From: Microbacterium sp. W4I20
GTDB lineage: Bacteria > Actinomycetota > Actinomycetes > Actinomycetales > Microbacteriaceae
Assembly (NCBI RefSeq): GCF_030816505.1
Contig: NZ_JAUSYB010000001.1
Location: 868,001-932,000, forward strand
Length of the DNA: 64,000 nt
Direction: 5' to 3'
The notes beneath the pieces were generated by a model. The model was not told where the DNA came from and searched no databases. It saw nothing but the letters and a program-made list of their open reading frames with translations. Shown piece after piece: positions 1-8,554 of the stretch. The translations under genes and the position numbers were made by a program. Within the stretch, counting starts at the first letter, position 1; each line of letters starts with the position of its first letter.

Positions 1-55
1 GAGCCTGATAGGCGGTCGGCTCGGTCTTGGACAGGTGCACACGCGTCTCGCTCAT
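1..55 (-). CDS. AhpD/carboxymuconolactone decarboxylase-like protein, N-terminal fragment
   Basis: Only the first 18 codons lie in the window, reading MSETRVHLSKTEPTAYQA. A short opening with RVHLxKTxPxAY is what I know from small carboxymuconolactone decarboxylase/AhpD-like proteins, which often act as thiol-dependent peroxidase-like enzymes. The catalytic CxxC lies beyond the window edge, so the family call is an inference from a very short segment. The gene is divergent from the alpha/beta hydrolase, and a possible operator lies between them. A TATCAT hexamer six bases before the ATG suggests a leaderless message. Confidence 0.45.
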   Translation of the reverse strand, partial: MSETRVHLSKTEPTAYQA

Positions 56-61
56 GACTCC

Positions 62-67
62 ATGATA
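62..67 (-). promoter_or_regulatory. -10 box of the AhpD-like gene
   Basis: TATCAT on the minus strand, six bases before the ATG at 55, fits TANNNT. It places transcription start at or near the start codon (leaderless). No clear -35. Confidence 0.4.
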
Positions 68-141
68 TTCGGCGGTGCGCTGAAGAGTCCGTGATCCTCG
101 ATGACAACCTGAGATGCGCATTGCGAATCACACTCTCCTCG

Positions 142-157
142 CACTAAGCAATTAGTG
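142..157. promoter_or_regulatory. Inverted repeat, possible operator between divergent genes
   Basis: CACTAA-GCAA-TTAGTG is a perfect 6-bp inverted repeat with a 4-bp spacer. It is AT-rich against a GC-rich background and lies 70 bases before the hydrolase start. The size and symmetry suit a dimeric winged-helix repressor (MarR/HxlR type), but no regulator gene is visible in the window. Confidence 0.4.
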
Positions 158-227
158 AAGCATTGGCGCCTTAATGCTTCCCCTTCTGGTCCCGCATTTC
201 CCGCAACCCGCACGCCGGGAGCAGAAT

Positions 228-1169
228 ATGGGGGTGGCGATCGACAACTCCGAGTTCAGCTATCTTTCCGCGCAGTCCGACGCTCTGTCGGTGCCCCTCC
301 CTCCGGTGGAGCGTCTCACTCTGGCTCTGCCCGACGGTCGCACCCTCAGCGCCCTGCGCTTCGGCACGGAAGCGCCGCGGGTCACTCTCCTGCACGGCGC
401 CGGCCTGAACGCGCACACCTGGGACACCACGTCGCTCGCACTCCGTCAGCCCCTGCTGGCGATCGACCTCGCCGGGCATGGCGACTCGTCCTGGCGCGCA
501 GACGCCGATTACACCCCGCAGACGCTCGCGCCCGATGTCGCAGCGGCCCTGGACGCGTGGACCTCGCAGCCGCAGGTGGTCGTCGGCCAGTCGCTCGGCG
601 GACTGACGGGCGCGGCTCTGGCGGCGCTGCGCCCCGACCTGGTCGCGGAGCTCTTCGTGGTCGACATCACCCCGGGCATCGATGTCAGCGCGGGCCCCGC
701 GGCGCTTCGCGCCTTCTACGAGGGTCCCACCGACTTCGCCACGCGTGACGAACTCGTCACCAAGGCCATGTCGCTCGGCTTCGGCGGCACCCGGCCCGAG
801 ACCGAACGCGGCGTGTTCCTCAACACCCGGGTGCGCGCGGATGGTCGCGTCGAATGGAAGCATCACTTCGCCCACCTCGCCGCGCAGGCCCTTGCGGCAC
901 ACGACCCCGGATCCGCAGCCACGCCGTCAGCGATGCACGAGACGGGCTGGGATGACCTGGCAGCGGTTCGGGCACCCCTCACGCTGGTGCGGGCAGAGCG
1001 CGGCTTCGTCAGCGCGGAGGATGCCGCCGAGCTGCAGCGCCGCATCCCCGCCGCCCGCGTCGTGGTCCTCGATGCGACCCACAACGTGCAGGAGACCGCT
1101 CCCGCCGCCCTGGCAGAACTCGTCGCCTCACGCGTCGACGCCGCGGCATCCGTCCACACCGATATATGA
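228..1169 (+). CDS. alpha/beta hydrolase
   Basis: A 313-residue alpha/beta-hydrolase-fold protein. The oxyanion/cap opening LLHGAGLNAHTW, the nucleophile elbow GQSLGG (Ser about residue 122) and a late His in ATHNVQE (about 285) are in the usual order, with an acidic residue between them. Substrate cannot be told; the fold covers esterases, lipases and C-C hydrolases. I chose ATG 228 because GGGAGCAG lies just upstream; an in-frame ATG at 174 would add 18 proline-rich residues without a ribosome site. There is no signal peptide, so the protein should be cytoplasmic. It is divergent from an AhpD-like gene, and the shared operator-like repeat suggests common control. Confidence 0.85.
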   Translation: MGVAIDNSEFSYLSAQSDALSVPLPPVERLTLALPDGRTLSALRFGTEAPRVTLLHGAGLNAHTWDTTSLALRQPLLAIDLAGHGDSSWRADADYTPQTLAPDVAAALDAWTSQPQVVVGQSLGGLTGAALAALRPDLVAELFVVDITPGIDVSAGPAALRAFYEGPTDFATRDELVTKAMSLGFGGTRPETERGVFLNTRVRADGRVEWKHHFAHLAAQALAAHDPGSAATPSAMHETGWDDLAAVRAPLTLVRAERGFVSAEDAAELQRRIPAARVVVLDATHNVQETAPAALAELVASRVDAAASVHTDI

Positions 1170-1210
1170 CGTTCCGTTCCGCATCGGTCCCACCACCCCT
1201 CACCCATCTC

Positions 1211-1216
1211 TAGGCT
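1211..1216 (+). promoter_or_regulatory. -10 box of the peptide ABC importer operon
   Basis: TAGGCT fits TANNNT and is the same hexamer seen before several other genes here. Transcription would start near 1223, leaving a leader of about 40 bases with GAGAGGAA as ribosome site before ATG 1263. Confidence 0.45.
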
Positions 1217-1262
1217 CGACACAACGGCACACAGCAACTGCCGCACCGAGAGGAATCACCCC

Positions 1263-2777
1263 ATGCTCCGACGTACCCGACGTCTCGCACTGATCTCCGC
1301 ACTCGCGGCCGCCGCGGTGGTCCTGAGCGCCTGCTCCGGCACCCCCGACCAGGCGCCGTCGACCTCCCCCGGCAAACCCGACCCTGACGCGACCCTGCAC
1401 GTCGGCCTCGTGCTCGAGCCGAGCAACCTCGACATCCGGCACACCAGCGGCGCCGCGATCGAGCAGATCCTCATCGACAACATCTACGAGGGTCTCGTCA
1501 CCCGCACGCAGGAGAACGAGATCGAAGGTCGGCTCGCCTCCGACTACGAGGTCTCCGAGGACGGACTCACCTATACGTTCACGCTCAACGACGGCATCCT
1601 GTTCCACGACGGCACGGCGCTGACGTCGGCCGACGTCGTCGCGTCCTACGAGACGGTCCGCACCGACGCCACGGTGCAGGGCAACGCGGAGTTCGCCGCG
1701 GTGGAATCCGTCACGGCACCCGATGCGACCACCGTCGAGATCACGCTCTCCGAGCCGAATCAGAACTTCCTCTTCGCGCTGACCGGTCCCGCGGGACTCG
1801 TCTTCAAGAAGGGCGACAAGACCGACCTGAAGACCGCCGAGAACGGGACCGGCCCGTTCACGCTGACGCGCTGGAACAAAGGCAGCACCATCACGTTCGC
1901 GCGCAACGACGACTACTGGGGCGAGAAAGCGGGCGTCGCCGAGGTCGAGTTCCAGTACATCCCCGACTTCACCGCCGGGGTGAACGCGGCCATCGCGGGC
2001 GACGTCGACGTTCTCACGGCCGTCGACCCGAACCTGGCGTCGCAGCTCGAGGGCGACTTCACGCTCACGAAGGGGCGCACGACAGACAAGGCGACGCTGG
2101 CCTTCAACAACAAGAAGGCTCCGCTCGACGATGTCCGCGTGCGTGAGGCACTGCGCCTGGCGATCGACCACGACGCGCTGATCGAGGCCGTCGGCGCCGG
2201 CACCACGCTCTACGGCCCGATCCCCGAGCTCGATCCCGGTTACGAGGACCTGTCCGATGTCGTTCCCTACGATCCCGAGAAGGCCAAGGAGCTGCTCGCC
2301 GAAGCCGGCCAGGAAGACCTCGAGCTCACCCTGACCATCCCGACGTTCTACGGCACGACGGTTCCGAAGGTGCTGATCTCCGACTTCGAGAAGGTCGGCG
2401 TGACGCTCGACGTCGACTCGGTCGAGTTCCCGGCCTGGCTGGAAGACGTGTACACGAACCACGACTACGACCTGAGCTTCGTGCTGCACGTCGAGCCGCG
2501 CGACTTCGGTAACTTCGCCAACCCGGACTACTACTTCGGCTACGACAACGCCGAGGTGCAGGATCTGTACTCCCAGGCGCAGGCCGAGGTCGATCCCGAC
2601 AAGTCCGCGGAGCTGCTCGCGCAGGCCGCCCGCCTCGTGTCCGAGGATCACGCCGCCGACTGGCTGTACAACGGCGAGACCATCACCGCGGTGAGCCCGA
2701 TCGTCTCCGGCTTCCCGGAGGACTCGATCAACTCGCGCATCAACCTCGCGGGCGTGACCGTCTCCGCGGAGAAGTAA
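1263..2777 (+). CDS. ABC transporter substrate-binding lipoprotein (peptide/nickel/opine family)
   Basis: A 504-residue family-5 solute-binding protein. It starts with a lipoprotein signal (MLRRTRR, hydrophobic stretch, lipobox LSAC with Cys 24) and is therefore expected to be tethered outside the cytoplasmic membrane. The family signature around YEGLVTR and LNDGILFHDGTALTSADVV is clear. It begins a five-gene importer operon with two permeases and two ATPases in the Opp/Dpp order. Family members take oligopeptides, nickel or opines; the ligand cannot be read from sequence. GAGAGGAA lies eight bases before the ATG. Confidence 0.9.
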   Translation: MLRRTRRLALISALAAAAVVLSACSGTPDQAPSTSPGKPDPDATLHVGLVLEPSNLDIRHTSGAAIEQILIDNIYEGLVTRTQENEIEGRLASDYEVSEDGLTYTFTLNDGILFHDGTALTSADVVASYETVRTDATVQGNAEFAAVESVTAPDATTVEITLSEPNQNFLFALTGPAGLVFKKGDKTDLKTAENGTGPFTLTRWNKGSTITFARNDDYWGEKAGVAEVEFQYIPDFTAGVNAAIAGDVDVLTAVDPNLASQLEGDFTLTKGRTTDKATLAFNNKKAPLDDVRVREALRLAIDHDALIEAVGAGTTLYGPIPELDPGYEDLSDVVPYDPEKAKELLAEAGQEDLELTLTIPTFYGTTVPKVLISDFEKVGVTLDVDSVEFPAWLEDVYTNHDYDLSFVLHVEPRDFGNFANPDYYFGYDNAEVQDLYSQAQAEVDPDKSAELLAQAARLVSEDHAADWLYNGETITAVSPIVSGFPEDSINSRINLAGVTVSAEK

Positions 2778-2794
2778 GCAGCGGTCACCCCTAC

Positions 2795-3745
2795 GTGGTC
2801 CGCTACGCGCTCGTCCGAGGAGCCCTGCTCATCGCAGGGCTCCTCGTGTCGAGCGTGCTCATCTTCCTCACCCTGCGCGTCTTCCCCGGCGACGTCGCGC
2901 AGCTCATCGCCGGCACGCAGGCCTCGCCGACGGAAGTCGAAGCTCTTCGCGAGTCCCTCGGCCTGAACCGCCCGCTCGTCGCGCAGTACACCGACTGGAT
3001 CGGCGGGATCTTTCGCGGCGACCTCGGCACCTCGTTGCTCTCCGGCGCCTCGGTCGGCGAGGAGCTGTTCCTGAAGGCGCAGGTCACGGTGCCGCTCGGA
3101 ATCATGTCGCTGCTGATCGCGATCCTCATCGCAGTGCCGTTCGGCATCCTGGCGGCGATCCTCCGCGGTCGCCGTGGAGGCACCGCGCTCAGCGTCGGCG
3201 CGCAGACGCTCGCGGCCGTTCCGGTGGTGTGGGCGGGCATGATGCTCATCGTCGTGTTCTCGGTCTGGCTCGGGTGGCTGCCGCCGCAGGGGTTCCCGCG
3301 CACGGGGTGGTCCACGCCCGGACGGGCCATCGAGTCGCTGCTGCTCCCCGCGCTGACGATCGGGATCGTCGAGGGTGCGATGCTGATGCGCTTCGTGCGC
3401 AGCGCGACCCTGCAGGCGGCCGGCCAGGACTTCGTCCGCACCGCCGCCGCCAAAGGCCTGACCCGCACGCGGGCGCTGATCCAGCACGGCATCCCCGCCG
3501 TGGGACTCTCGATCATCACGGTCCTCGGCCTGCAGGTCGCGGGCATCATCGTCGGCTCGGTCGTGATCGAGCAGCTGTTCACCCTCCCCGGAATCGGACG
3601 GATGCTGGTGGCCGACGTCGGCACGCGCGATCTGATCAAGGTGCAGAGCGAGCTGCTGGTGCTGACCGGATTCGTGCTCGTGGTCGGCTTCGTCGTCGAC
3701 CTGGTGCACCGCGCGATCGACCCTCGACAGCGGGAGGCCGCATGA
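2795..3745 (+). CDS. ABC transporter permease, DppB/OppB type
   Basis: A 316-residue inner-membrane permease with about six transmembrane segments. The first helix follows MVRYALVRGALLIAG, and the long extracytoplasmic loop between helices 1 and 2 typical of DppB (FPGDVAQLIAGTQ, SLGLNRPL) is present. The EAA-like coupling loop GQDFVRTAAAKGL (about residues 209-221) contacts the ATPase. The start is GTG at 2795, 17 bases after the binding-protein stop. Its end overlaps the next permease by ATGA, so translation is probably coupled. Confidence 0.9.
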   Translation: MVRYALVRGALLIAGLLVSSVLIFLTLRVFPGDVAQLIAGTQASPTEVEALRESLGLNRPLVAQYTDWIGGIFRGDLGTSLLSGASVGEELFLKAQVTVPLGIMSLLIAILIAVPFGILAAILRGRRGGTALSVGAQTLAAVPVVWAGMMLIVVFSVWLGWLPPQGFPRTGWSTPGRAIESLLLPALTIGIVEGAMLMRFVRSATLQAAGQDFVRTAAAKGLTRTRALIQHGIPAVGLSIITVLGLQVAGIIVGSVVIEQLFTLPGIGRMLVADVGTRDLIKVQSELLVLTGFVLVVGFVVDLVHRAIDPRQREAA

Positions 3746-4611
3746 CTCCCCGCTGGCTCTCGCGGCTCTGGCAGACGGCGACCGGGCGCTTCGGTCTGAT
3801 CGTCGTGGCGGTGATCGTGGTCACCGCGATCGTGGCGTCGTTCTGGACGCCGTTCAATCCCCAGTCGTCGAGCATCGGCGACCGGTGGCTGCCGCCGAGC
3901 TGGCCGCACCTGCTCGGGACTGACGACACGGGTCGCGACATCCTGAGCCTGCTCATGGCCGGGGCGCGGACGACCGTGTTCGTGAGCGTGGGGGCGGGAC
4001 TCGTCGCGACGGTCCTCGGCATCGCCCTCGCCGCCCTCGGAGCGTTGACCGCCCGATGGGTGCGCGAGACGGTCGCGGTCTTCGTCGACATCCTCATCGC
4101 GTTCCCCGTGCTGCTGATCGCCATGATGATCTCTTCGGTGTGGGGCGGATCGCTCTGGGTCGTGATCTGGGCGGTCGGCATCGGATTCGGTGTGAACATC
4201 GCCCGCGTCACCCGGCCCGAGCTGCGCCGCGTGCAGCAGAGCGACTTCGTGCTCGCCGCCCGGGCATCCGGACTCACACCAGCGCAGAGCCTCGTGCGCC
4301 ACCTGCTGCCGAACGTCGCTCCGGTCTTCATCGTGCAGCTGTCGTGGTCGATGGCCGTCGCCGTGCTTGCCGAGGCGGGGCTGTCGTATCTCGGCTTCGG
4401 CGCCTCGGTCGTGGAGCCCAGCTGGGGCATCCTGCTCGCCGATCTGCAGCGCTACATCGGCGTGCATCCGCTGTCGGTCATCTGGCCGGGGCTCACCATC
4501 ACGATCACCGTGCTGGCGCTGAACCTGCTCGGCGATGGACTGCGCGAGGCGACCGATCCGACGCTGCGCCACCGCGCCGCGCAAGTCCACACCCCGGCGG
4601 TGATCGCATGA
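3742..4611 (+). CDS. ABC transporter permease, DppC/OppC type
   Basis: A 289-residue partner permease. It has the N-terminal helix followed by the family motif LLGTDDTGRDILS, further helices, and an EAA loop QSDFVLAARASGL near residue 165. The ATG at 3742 overlaps the stop of the first permease (ATGA), and its own stop overlaps the first ATPase in the same way. It forms the membrane channel with the DppB-type subunit. Confidence 0.9.
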   Translation: MTPRWLSRLWQTATGRFGLIVVAVIVVTAIVASFWTPFNPQSSSIGDRWLPPSWPHLLGTDDTGRDILSLLMAGARTTVFVSVGAGLVATVLGIALAALGALTARWVRETVAVFVDILIAFPVLLIAMMISSVWGGSLWVVIWAVGIGFGVNIARVTRPELRRVQQSDFVLAARASGLTPAQSLVRHLLPNVAPVFIVQLSWSMAVAVLAEAGLSYLGFGASVVEPSWGILLADLQRYIGVHPLSVIWPGLTITITVLALNLLGDGLREATDPTLRHRAAQVHTPAVIA

Positions 4612-5399
4612 CCCTGTCGGTGCAGGACCTCGTCGTCGAGATCGACGGGCGTCGCGTGGTCGACGGCATCTCCTTCGAAGTGCCCGACGGCGCGCGGCTC
4701 GGGCTTATCGGCGAATCCGGCTCCGGCAAGTCGCTCACCGCCCTCGCCGTGCTCGGGCTGCTGCCCGATGGCGCGACGGCGAGCGGCAGCATCCGTTGGA
4801 ATGACACAGAGCTGATCGGGATGCCGGATCGTGAGCTCGCGAAACTCCGCGGCGACGACATCGGCATCGTCTTCCAGGAGCCTCGCACCGCGCTCAACCC
4901 GATCCGCACCGTCGGACGACAGATCGCGGAATCGATCCGCATCCACGAGGGTCTCGGCCGACGCGAGGCACGAGAGCGCGCGATCGCGGAGGCCGCGCGG
5001 GTTCGTCTGCCGGATCCGGAGTCGATCGTCGACCGGTATCCGCACCAGCTGTCCGGAGGGCAGCGTCAGCGCGTCGCGATCGCGATGGCACTCGCCTGCC
5101 GACCGAAGCTGCTGATCGCCGACGAGCCGACCACGGCCCTCGACGTGACGATCCAGGCCGAGATCCTCTCGCTGCTGCTCTCCCTGGTATCCGAGGAGGG
5201 GATGTCGCTGGTGTTCATCACGCACGACCTGGCGGTGCTCGCCCAGGTCGCGACAGAGGGCGTGGTGCTCGAGCACGGGCGGGTCGTCGAGGCGGCGCCT
5301 GTGACGACTCTCCTGACCGCGCCGTCCTCCCCCATCACGCAAGGGCTGTTGCGCGATGCCACGGCGACGCTGTGGCGGCCGGAAGGACGTGCGACGTGA
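4608..5399 (+). CDS. ABC transporter ATP-binding protein, DppD type
   Basis: A 263-residue ATPase with Walker A GESGSGKS (35-42), signature LSGGQRQR (about 148), Walker B LLIADEP (about 168) and the switch His in FITHDLAVL. The length is a little short for DppD because the C-terminal oligopeptide-domain extension with iron-sulfur-type cysteines is absent. It overlaps the permease stop by ATGA and the next ATPase by GTGA. The two ATPases of such importers usually form a heterodimer. Confidence 0.9.
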   Translation: MTLSVQDLVVEIDGRRVVDGISFEVPDGARLGLIGESGSGKSLTALAVLGLLPDGATASGSIRWNDTELIGMPDRELAKLRGDDIGIVFQEPRTALNPIRTVGRQIAESIRIHEGLGRREARERAIAEAARVRLPDPESIVDRYPHQLSGGQRQRVAIAMALACRPKLLIADEPTTALDVTIQAEILSLLLSLVSEEGMSLVFITHDLAVLAQVATEGVVLEHGRVVEAAPVTTLLTAPSSPITQGLLRDATATLWRPEGRAT

Positions 5400-6211
5400 G
5401 CCTCATCGAAGCACGGGGCCTCCGCCGCGACTTCTTCGTGCCGAAGCGCTCGACGTTCGAACGCACCCGCACGCAGACCGCGCTGGCCCCGACCGACCTC
5501 GACATCGTCGAGGGGTCGTCCGTCGGGATCATCGGCGAGTCCGGCTCGGGTAAGTCCACGCTCGTGCGGCTGCTGCTCGGACTCGACCGCCCGACGGCGG
5601 GCACCGTGAGCGTCGACGGACGTGCGGTGGATGCCGCGGCATCCGCGAAGTCCCTGCACTGGCTGCGGCGCGAGACCGGGCTCGTGTTCCAGGATCCGTA
5701 CGCATCGCTCGACCCGCGGATGACGGCCGGTCAGATCGTCGGCGAGCCGCTCTGGGCGCTCGAAATCGAGGGCGACCATCGGGCCAGGGTGCGCGAGGTG
5801 CTGGCACAGGTGGGGCTCGAGCCCGAGATGGCCGATCGGTATCCGCACGAGTTCTCGGGTGGGCAGCGTCAGCGGATCGCGCTCGCGCGGGCGATCGTGC
5901 ACCGTCCGCGCATCCTGGTCGGCGACGAGCCGCTCTCGGCGCTCGATGTGACGGTCCGCGCGCAGATCCTCGAACTGCTGATCGAGTTGCGCCGTACGAC
6001 GGAGCTCACGCTACTGCTCGTCTCGCACGACATCGGCGTCGTGCAGAACCTGTGCGACACGGTCGTGGTGATGAAGGACGGCCACATCGTCGAGCGCGGT
6101 TCGACCACCGATGTGCTCCTGCACCCGCAGCACGACTACACGAAGGCGCTGCTATCGGCGATCCCGGTCATCCCCGGCACTCCCGATCCTGGAGACGTGC
6201 CCGGGATCTGA
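5396..6211 (+). CDS. ABC transporter ATP-binding protein, DppF type
   Basis: A 271-residue ATPase, last gene of the importer operon. Walker A GESGSGKS is at 47-54, followed by the [14 protein letters not shown]-loop region typical of DppF, signature FSGGQRQR and Walker [16 protein letters not shown] 5396 is chosen because it overlaps the preceding stop (GTGA), as at the other junctions of this operon; an upstream in-frame ATG would overlap the neighbour deeply. Codons 78-84 contain a 16-bp DNA palindrome of the recurrent GGATGCCG word. Confidence 0.9.
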   Translation: MSLIEARGLRRDFFVPKRSTFERTRTQTALAPTDLDIVEGSSVGIIGESGSGKSTLVRLLLGLDRPTAGTVSVDGRAVDAAASAKSLHWLRRETGLVFQDPYASLDPRMTAGQIVGEPLWALEIEGDHRARVREVLAQVGLEPEMADRYPHEFSGGQRQRIALARAIVHRPRILVGDEPLSALDVTVRAQILELLIELRRTTELTLLLVSHDIGVVQNLCDTVVVMKDGHIVERGSTTDVLLHPQHDYTKALLSAIPVIPGTPDPGDVPGI

Positions 6212-6220
6212 GAGGCCCCG

Positions 6221-6275
6221 GTCGCTGAGCGAGCGCACTCACCCGGCTGTTGAGCGAGCGAAGCGAGACGAAACA
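6221..6275. repeat. Short intergenic repeat, TGAGCGAGCG units
   Basis: TGAGCGAGCG occurs at 6226-6235 and again at 6251-6260, 25 bases apart. The second copy runs on as AAGCGAGACGAAAC. It sits between two genes pointing toward each other. I recall very similar GAGCGAGCGAAGCGAGACGAAAC words between genes in Microbacterium-type genomes, so this is probably one copy of a dispersed family; that part is recollection, not search. Confidence 0.45.
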
Positions 6276-6286
6276 CGCGCGCCCCC

Positions 6287-6904
6287 TCAGCTCTTGGCCC
6301 CGAACCAACTCCCCCGCCGGCGTCCGGTCGGCTTGAGCACCCTCCGCATGTAGACGGTGCCGAGGTCGCGACCGAACTTGTGGCCCACGCGTCCCATGCG
6401 TCCCGCTTCGACGAAGCCGAGCTTGGCGTGGAGTCGGATCGACGCTTCCGCGCCGCTGTCGCTGATCACGGCGACCATTTCGCGGAGTCCGATCTGCTCG
6501 CACGCGTCGATGAGCGCCTGCAGGAGGGCGGCCCCGAGCCCTTTGCCACCCGCGCCGGGTCCGAGGTAGATCGAGTCCTCTGCCGTATAGCGGTAGGCGT
6601 TCTTGCCCGCCCACGGCTGTGCGAGCGCATACCCGATCACGACGCCCGCTGGCGAGACGGCGACGAGGAACGGCAGCTTCAGCCGATCGAGCAGCGCGAA
6701 CTTCTCGCGCCAGTACGGAATGCTGCTGCGCCGCTCGTCGAGCGTCACCGCCGAGTTGCTCACGAAGTGGTTGTAGATCTCCCGCACATACGGCAGGTCA
6801 GCGGGACGCGCGGGACGGATCGAATACGCGAAGACCTCGGGCGGCGCCTCGGGACGCAGATGACGCGGCAGAACACGGCGACGGTCCCCCGGCTCGAACT
6901 GCAT
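6287..6904 (-). CDS. GNAT family N-acetyltransferase
   Basis: A 205-residue acetyltransferase resembling the phosphinothricin acetyltransferase (Pat/YncA) group: SIRPARPADLPYVREIYN opening, TLDERRSSIPYWREKF, and the acetyl-CoA loop region GPGAGGKGLGAALL. Substrate unknown. The C-terminal about 20 residues are basic (RRVLKPTGRRRGSWFG). The ATG at 6904 has no ribosome site but TAAGCT lies six bases upstream, so the message is probably leaderless. The first three bases of that hexamer are the stop codon of ung, which lies upstream on the same strand. Confidence 0.85.
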   Translation of the reverse strand: MQFEPGDRRRVLPRHLRPEAPPEVFAYSIRPARPADLPYVREIYNHFVSNSAVTLDERRSSIPYWREKFALLDRLKLPFLVAVSPAGVVIGYALAQPWAGKNAYRYTAEDSIYLGPGAGGKGLGAALLQALIDACEQIGLREMVAVISDSGAEASIRLHAKLGFVEAGRMGRVGHKFGRDLGTVYMRRVLKPTGRRRGSWFGAKS

Positions 6905-6910
6905 GCATTC

Positions 6911-6916
6911 AGCTTA
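6911..6916 (-). promoter_or_regulatory. -10 box of GNAT gene, overlapping the ung stop codon
   Basis: TAAGCT on the minus strand ends six bases before ATG 6904. Its TAA (6916-6914) is the stop codon of ung. Confidence 0.5.
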
Positions 6917-7621
6917 GGAGGGAGCGGCTTCGCCCTCCACCCTCCAGTCCACCGGCTCCGCCCCGAGTTCCTCGAGAAGAGCGTTGGCCCGCGAGAACGG
7001 CTTCGACCCGAAGAACCCTCGGCTCGCCGACAGCGGAGACGGATGCGCGGATGCGATCACCGGCGTCTCTCCGAGGAGCGGCTGCAGGTTCGCAGCATCC
7101 TTCCCCCAGAGGATCGCGACGAGCGGCTGATCACGGGCGACGAGTGTACGGATCGCGAGCTCGGTGACCTTCTCCCAGCCCCATCCGCGATGGGATGCCG
7201 CGGCGCCGGGCTGCACGGTGAGCACCCTGTTCAGCAGTAGCACACCCTGGTCGCTCCATGCCGTGAGGTCGCCGTGCGGCGCGGGCGGAATGCCGAGGTC
7301 GCTCTCCCGCTCCTTGTAGATGTTCGAGAGGCTGCGCGGCAGCGGGCGCACATCGCAGTCGACGGCGAATGAGAGCCCGATCGGGTGGCCGGGCGTGGGA
7401 TACGGGTCCTGGCCTGTGATCAGCACCCTGACGTCGGTGAGAGGGCGCTGGAATGCCCGCAGCACGTGGTCTCCGGCCGGCAGGTACCCGCGACCCGCAG
7501 CCTGCTCGGCACGGAGCCGGTCGCCCAGCTCGGTGATCACGTCCTGCACGGGGGCCAGCGCCTCCGCCCAGCCCCGATCGATCTGCCCGCCGTCAGCGAG
7601 CTCGGCGAGAGTGCGCGCCAT
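6914..7621 (-). CDS. ung: uracil-DNA glycosylase (family 1)
   Basis: A 235-residue family-1 uracil-DNA glycosylase, which removes uracil from DNA to start base-excision repair. The water-activating loop [16 protein letters not shown] is complete (Asp 72), followed by LLLNRVLTV and the DNA-intercalation loop [13 protein letters not shown] containing the catalytic His. Length is normal. The ATG at 7621 lies two bases after the stop of the SDR gene, so the two are probably one transcript. Confidence 0.96.
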   Translation of the reverse strand: MARTLAELADGGQIDRGWAEALAPVQDVITELGDRLRAEQAAGRGYLPAGDHVLRAFQRPLTDVRVLITGQDPYPTPGHPIGLSFAVDCDVRPLPRSLSNIYKERESDLGIPPAPHGDLTAWSDQGVLLLNRVLTVQPGAAASHRGWGWEKVTELAIRTLVARDQPLVAILWGKDAANLQPLLGETPVIASAHPSPLSASRGFFGSKPFSRANALLEELGAEPVDWRVEGEAAPS

Positions 7622-7623
7622 CG

Positions 7624-8406
7624 TCAGTCGATGGACCGCACACGCAGCGGGCCACGAGCAAGCAGATGCTGGGCCGACTGCGCGACCGGCCGCATCGTGA
7701 TCATGTCGAGGTTCACGTGCGCGGGCGACTCCAGCGCGTACGCGATGACATCGGCCACGTCTCCGGCGAGCAGCGGCGCCTCCACCCCGGAGTACACGGC
7801 CTCAGCCGCGACAGTGTCGCCGCCGAGCCGGTTGAGCGTGAACTCCTCGGTGTGCACCATGCCGGGCGCCAACTCCACCACGCGGATCGGCTCGCCGTTC
7901 AGCTCCTGACGGAGCACCTTCACGAGCATCGACTCGGCGGCCTTGGCGGCGTTGTATCCCGCTCCCCCGGCGTACGCTGTCTGCGCCGCCGTGGACGTGA
8001 TGAAGATTGCGTCGGCGTGTCCATCGGATGCCGCCGATCGGCGCAGGAGCGGGAGCAGACCCGCGATGAGCCGCTGCGTCGCCAGGACGTTCGCATCGAA
8101 CATCCACTGCCAGTCGTCGATCGACGCATCCTCGATGCGGTCGGTGCCGCGCGCGCCGCCGGCCACCTGCACGAGGGCGTGCACCGGACCGGACTTCTCC
8201 AACTCCGACACGAGCGCGTCGACCGCAGCGCCGTCGGTGAGATCGCAGGCGATGGCGGAAGCACCGGTCTCCTCGGCGAGCGCGGTCAGCCGATCCTCTC
8301 GCCGAGCGACGCCGACGACGTCCCATCCGCGTTCCCGAAGCGTGCGCACCGTCGCCGCGCCGATCCCGGAGCTCGCACCTGTCACCACTGCACGTCTGAT
8401 CACCAT
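7624..8406 (-). CDS. SDR family NAD(P)-dependent oxidoreductase
   Basis: A 260-residue classical short-chain dehydrogenase. The Rossmann motif [12 protein letters not shown] lies near residue 8, the catalytic YxxxK as YNAAK, preceded by the catalytic Ser in FITSTAA. NADP preference is suggested by the Arg-Arg after the second strand (GVARRED). Substrate unknown. I start at ATG 8406 because TACGGT sits six bases upstream (leaderless pattern); the 13 upstream in-frame codons read through the promoter. It is divergent from metY. Confidence 0.88.
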   Translation of the reverse strand: MVIRRAVVTGASSGIGAATVRTLRERGWDVVGVARREDRLTALAEETGASAIACDLTDGAAVDALVSELEKSGPVHALVQVAGGARGTDRIEDASIDDWQWMFDANVLATQRLIAGLLPLLRRSAASDGHADAIFITSTAAQTAYAGGAGYNAAKAAESMLVKVLRQELNGEPIRVVELAPGMVHTEEFTLNRLGGDTVAAEAVYSGVEAPLLAGDVADVIAYALESPAHVNLDMITMRPVAQSAQHLLARGPLRVRSID

Positions 8407-8412
8407 GCCTCC

Positions 8413-8418
8413 ACCGTA
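8413..8418 (-). promoter_or_regulatory. -10 box of the SDR-ung transcript
   Basis: TACGGT on the minus strand, six bases before ATG 8406; leaderless arrangement. Confidence 0.45.
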
Positions 8419-8476
8419 CGATGTTCCCCCGGGATTTCGGGGCACGGCACTGTTACGTCACATTTCCCGACCGTTG

Positions 8477-8503
8477 TTGACAGCAACCGATATTCCGTAC
8501 TCT
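8477..8503 (+). promoter_or_regulatory. Probable metY promoter
   Basis: A perfect -35 TTGACA (8477-8482) is followed by TACTCT (8498-8503) with a short 15-base spacer. The leader to ATG 8555 would be about 45 bases and contains the hairpin at 8507-8544. Confidence 0.4.
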
Positions 8504-8506
8504 CGC

Positions 8507-8544
8507 TGGAACGGCATCCGCCATCAAGCCTTCCTATCGTTCCA
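8507..8544 (+). promoter_or_regulatory. Leader hairpin abutting the metY ribosome site
   Basis: TGGAACG (8507-8513) and CGTTCCA (8538-8544) are perfectly complementary with a 24-base loop. The 3' arm touches the GGGGGA ribosome site (8545-8550). It might modulate metY translation or be a protein site; I do not recognise it as a known SAM riboswitch class. Confidence 0.35.
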
Positions 8545-8554
8545 GGGGGAACAC

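Noticed and set aside
174..227. Upstream ATG of the alpha/beta hydrolase
   Set aside because: No ribosome site, proline-rich non-conserved extension; ATG 228 has GGGAGCAG at good spacing.
1263..6211. Siderophore or nickel importer
   Set aside because: The binding protein and subunit order fit the broad peptide/nickel/opine family only; nothing in the sequence identifies the ligand.
8407..8554. SAM riboswitch before metY
   Set aside because: The gap of about 150 bases is shared by two promoters and contains no multi-helix junction I can match to a SAM riboswitch; only one small hairpin is seen.
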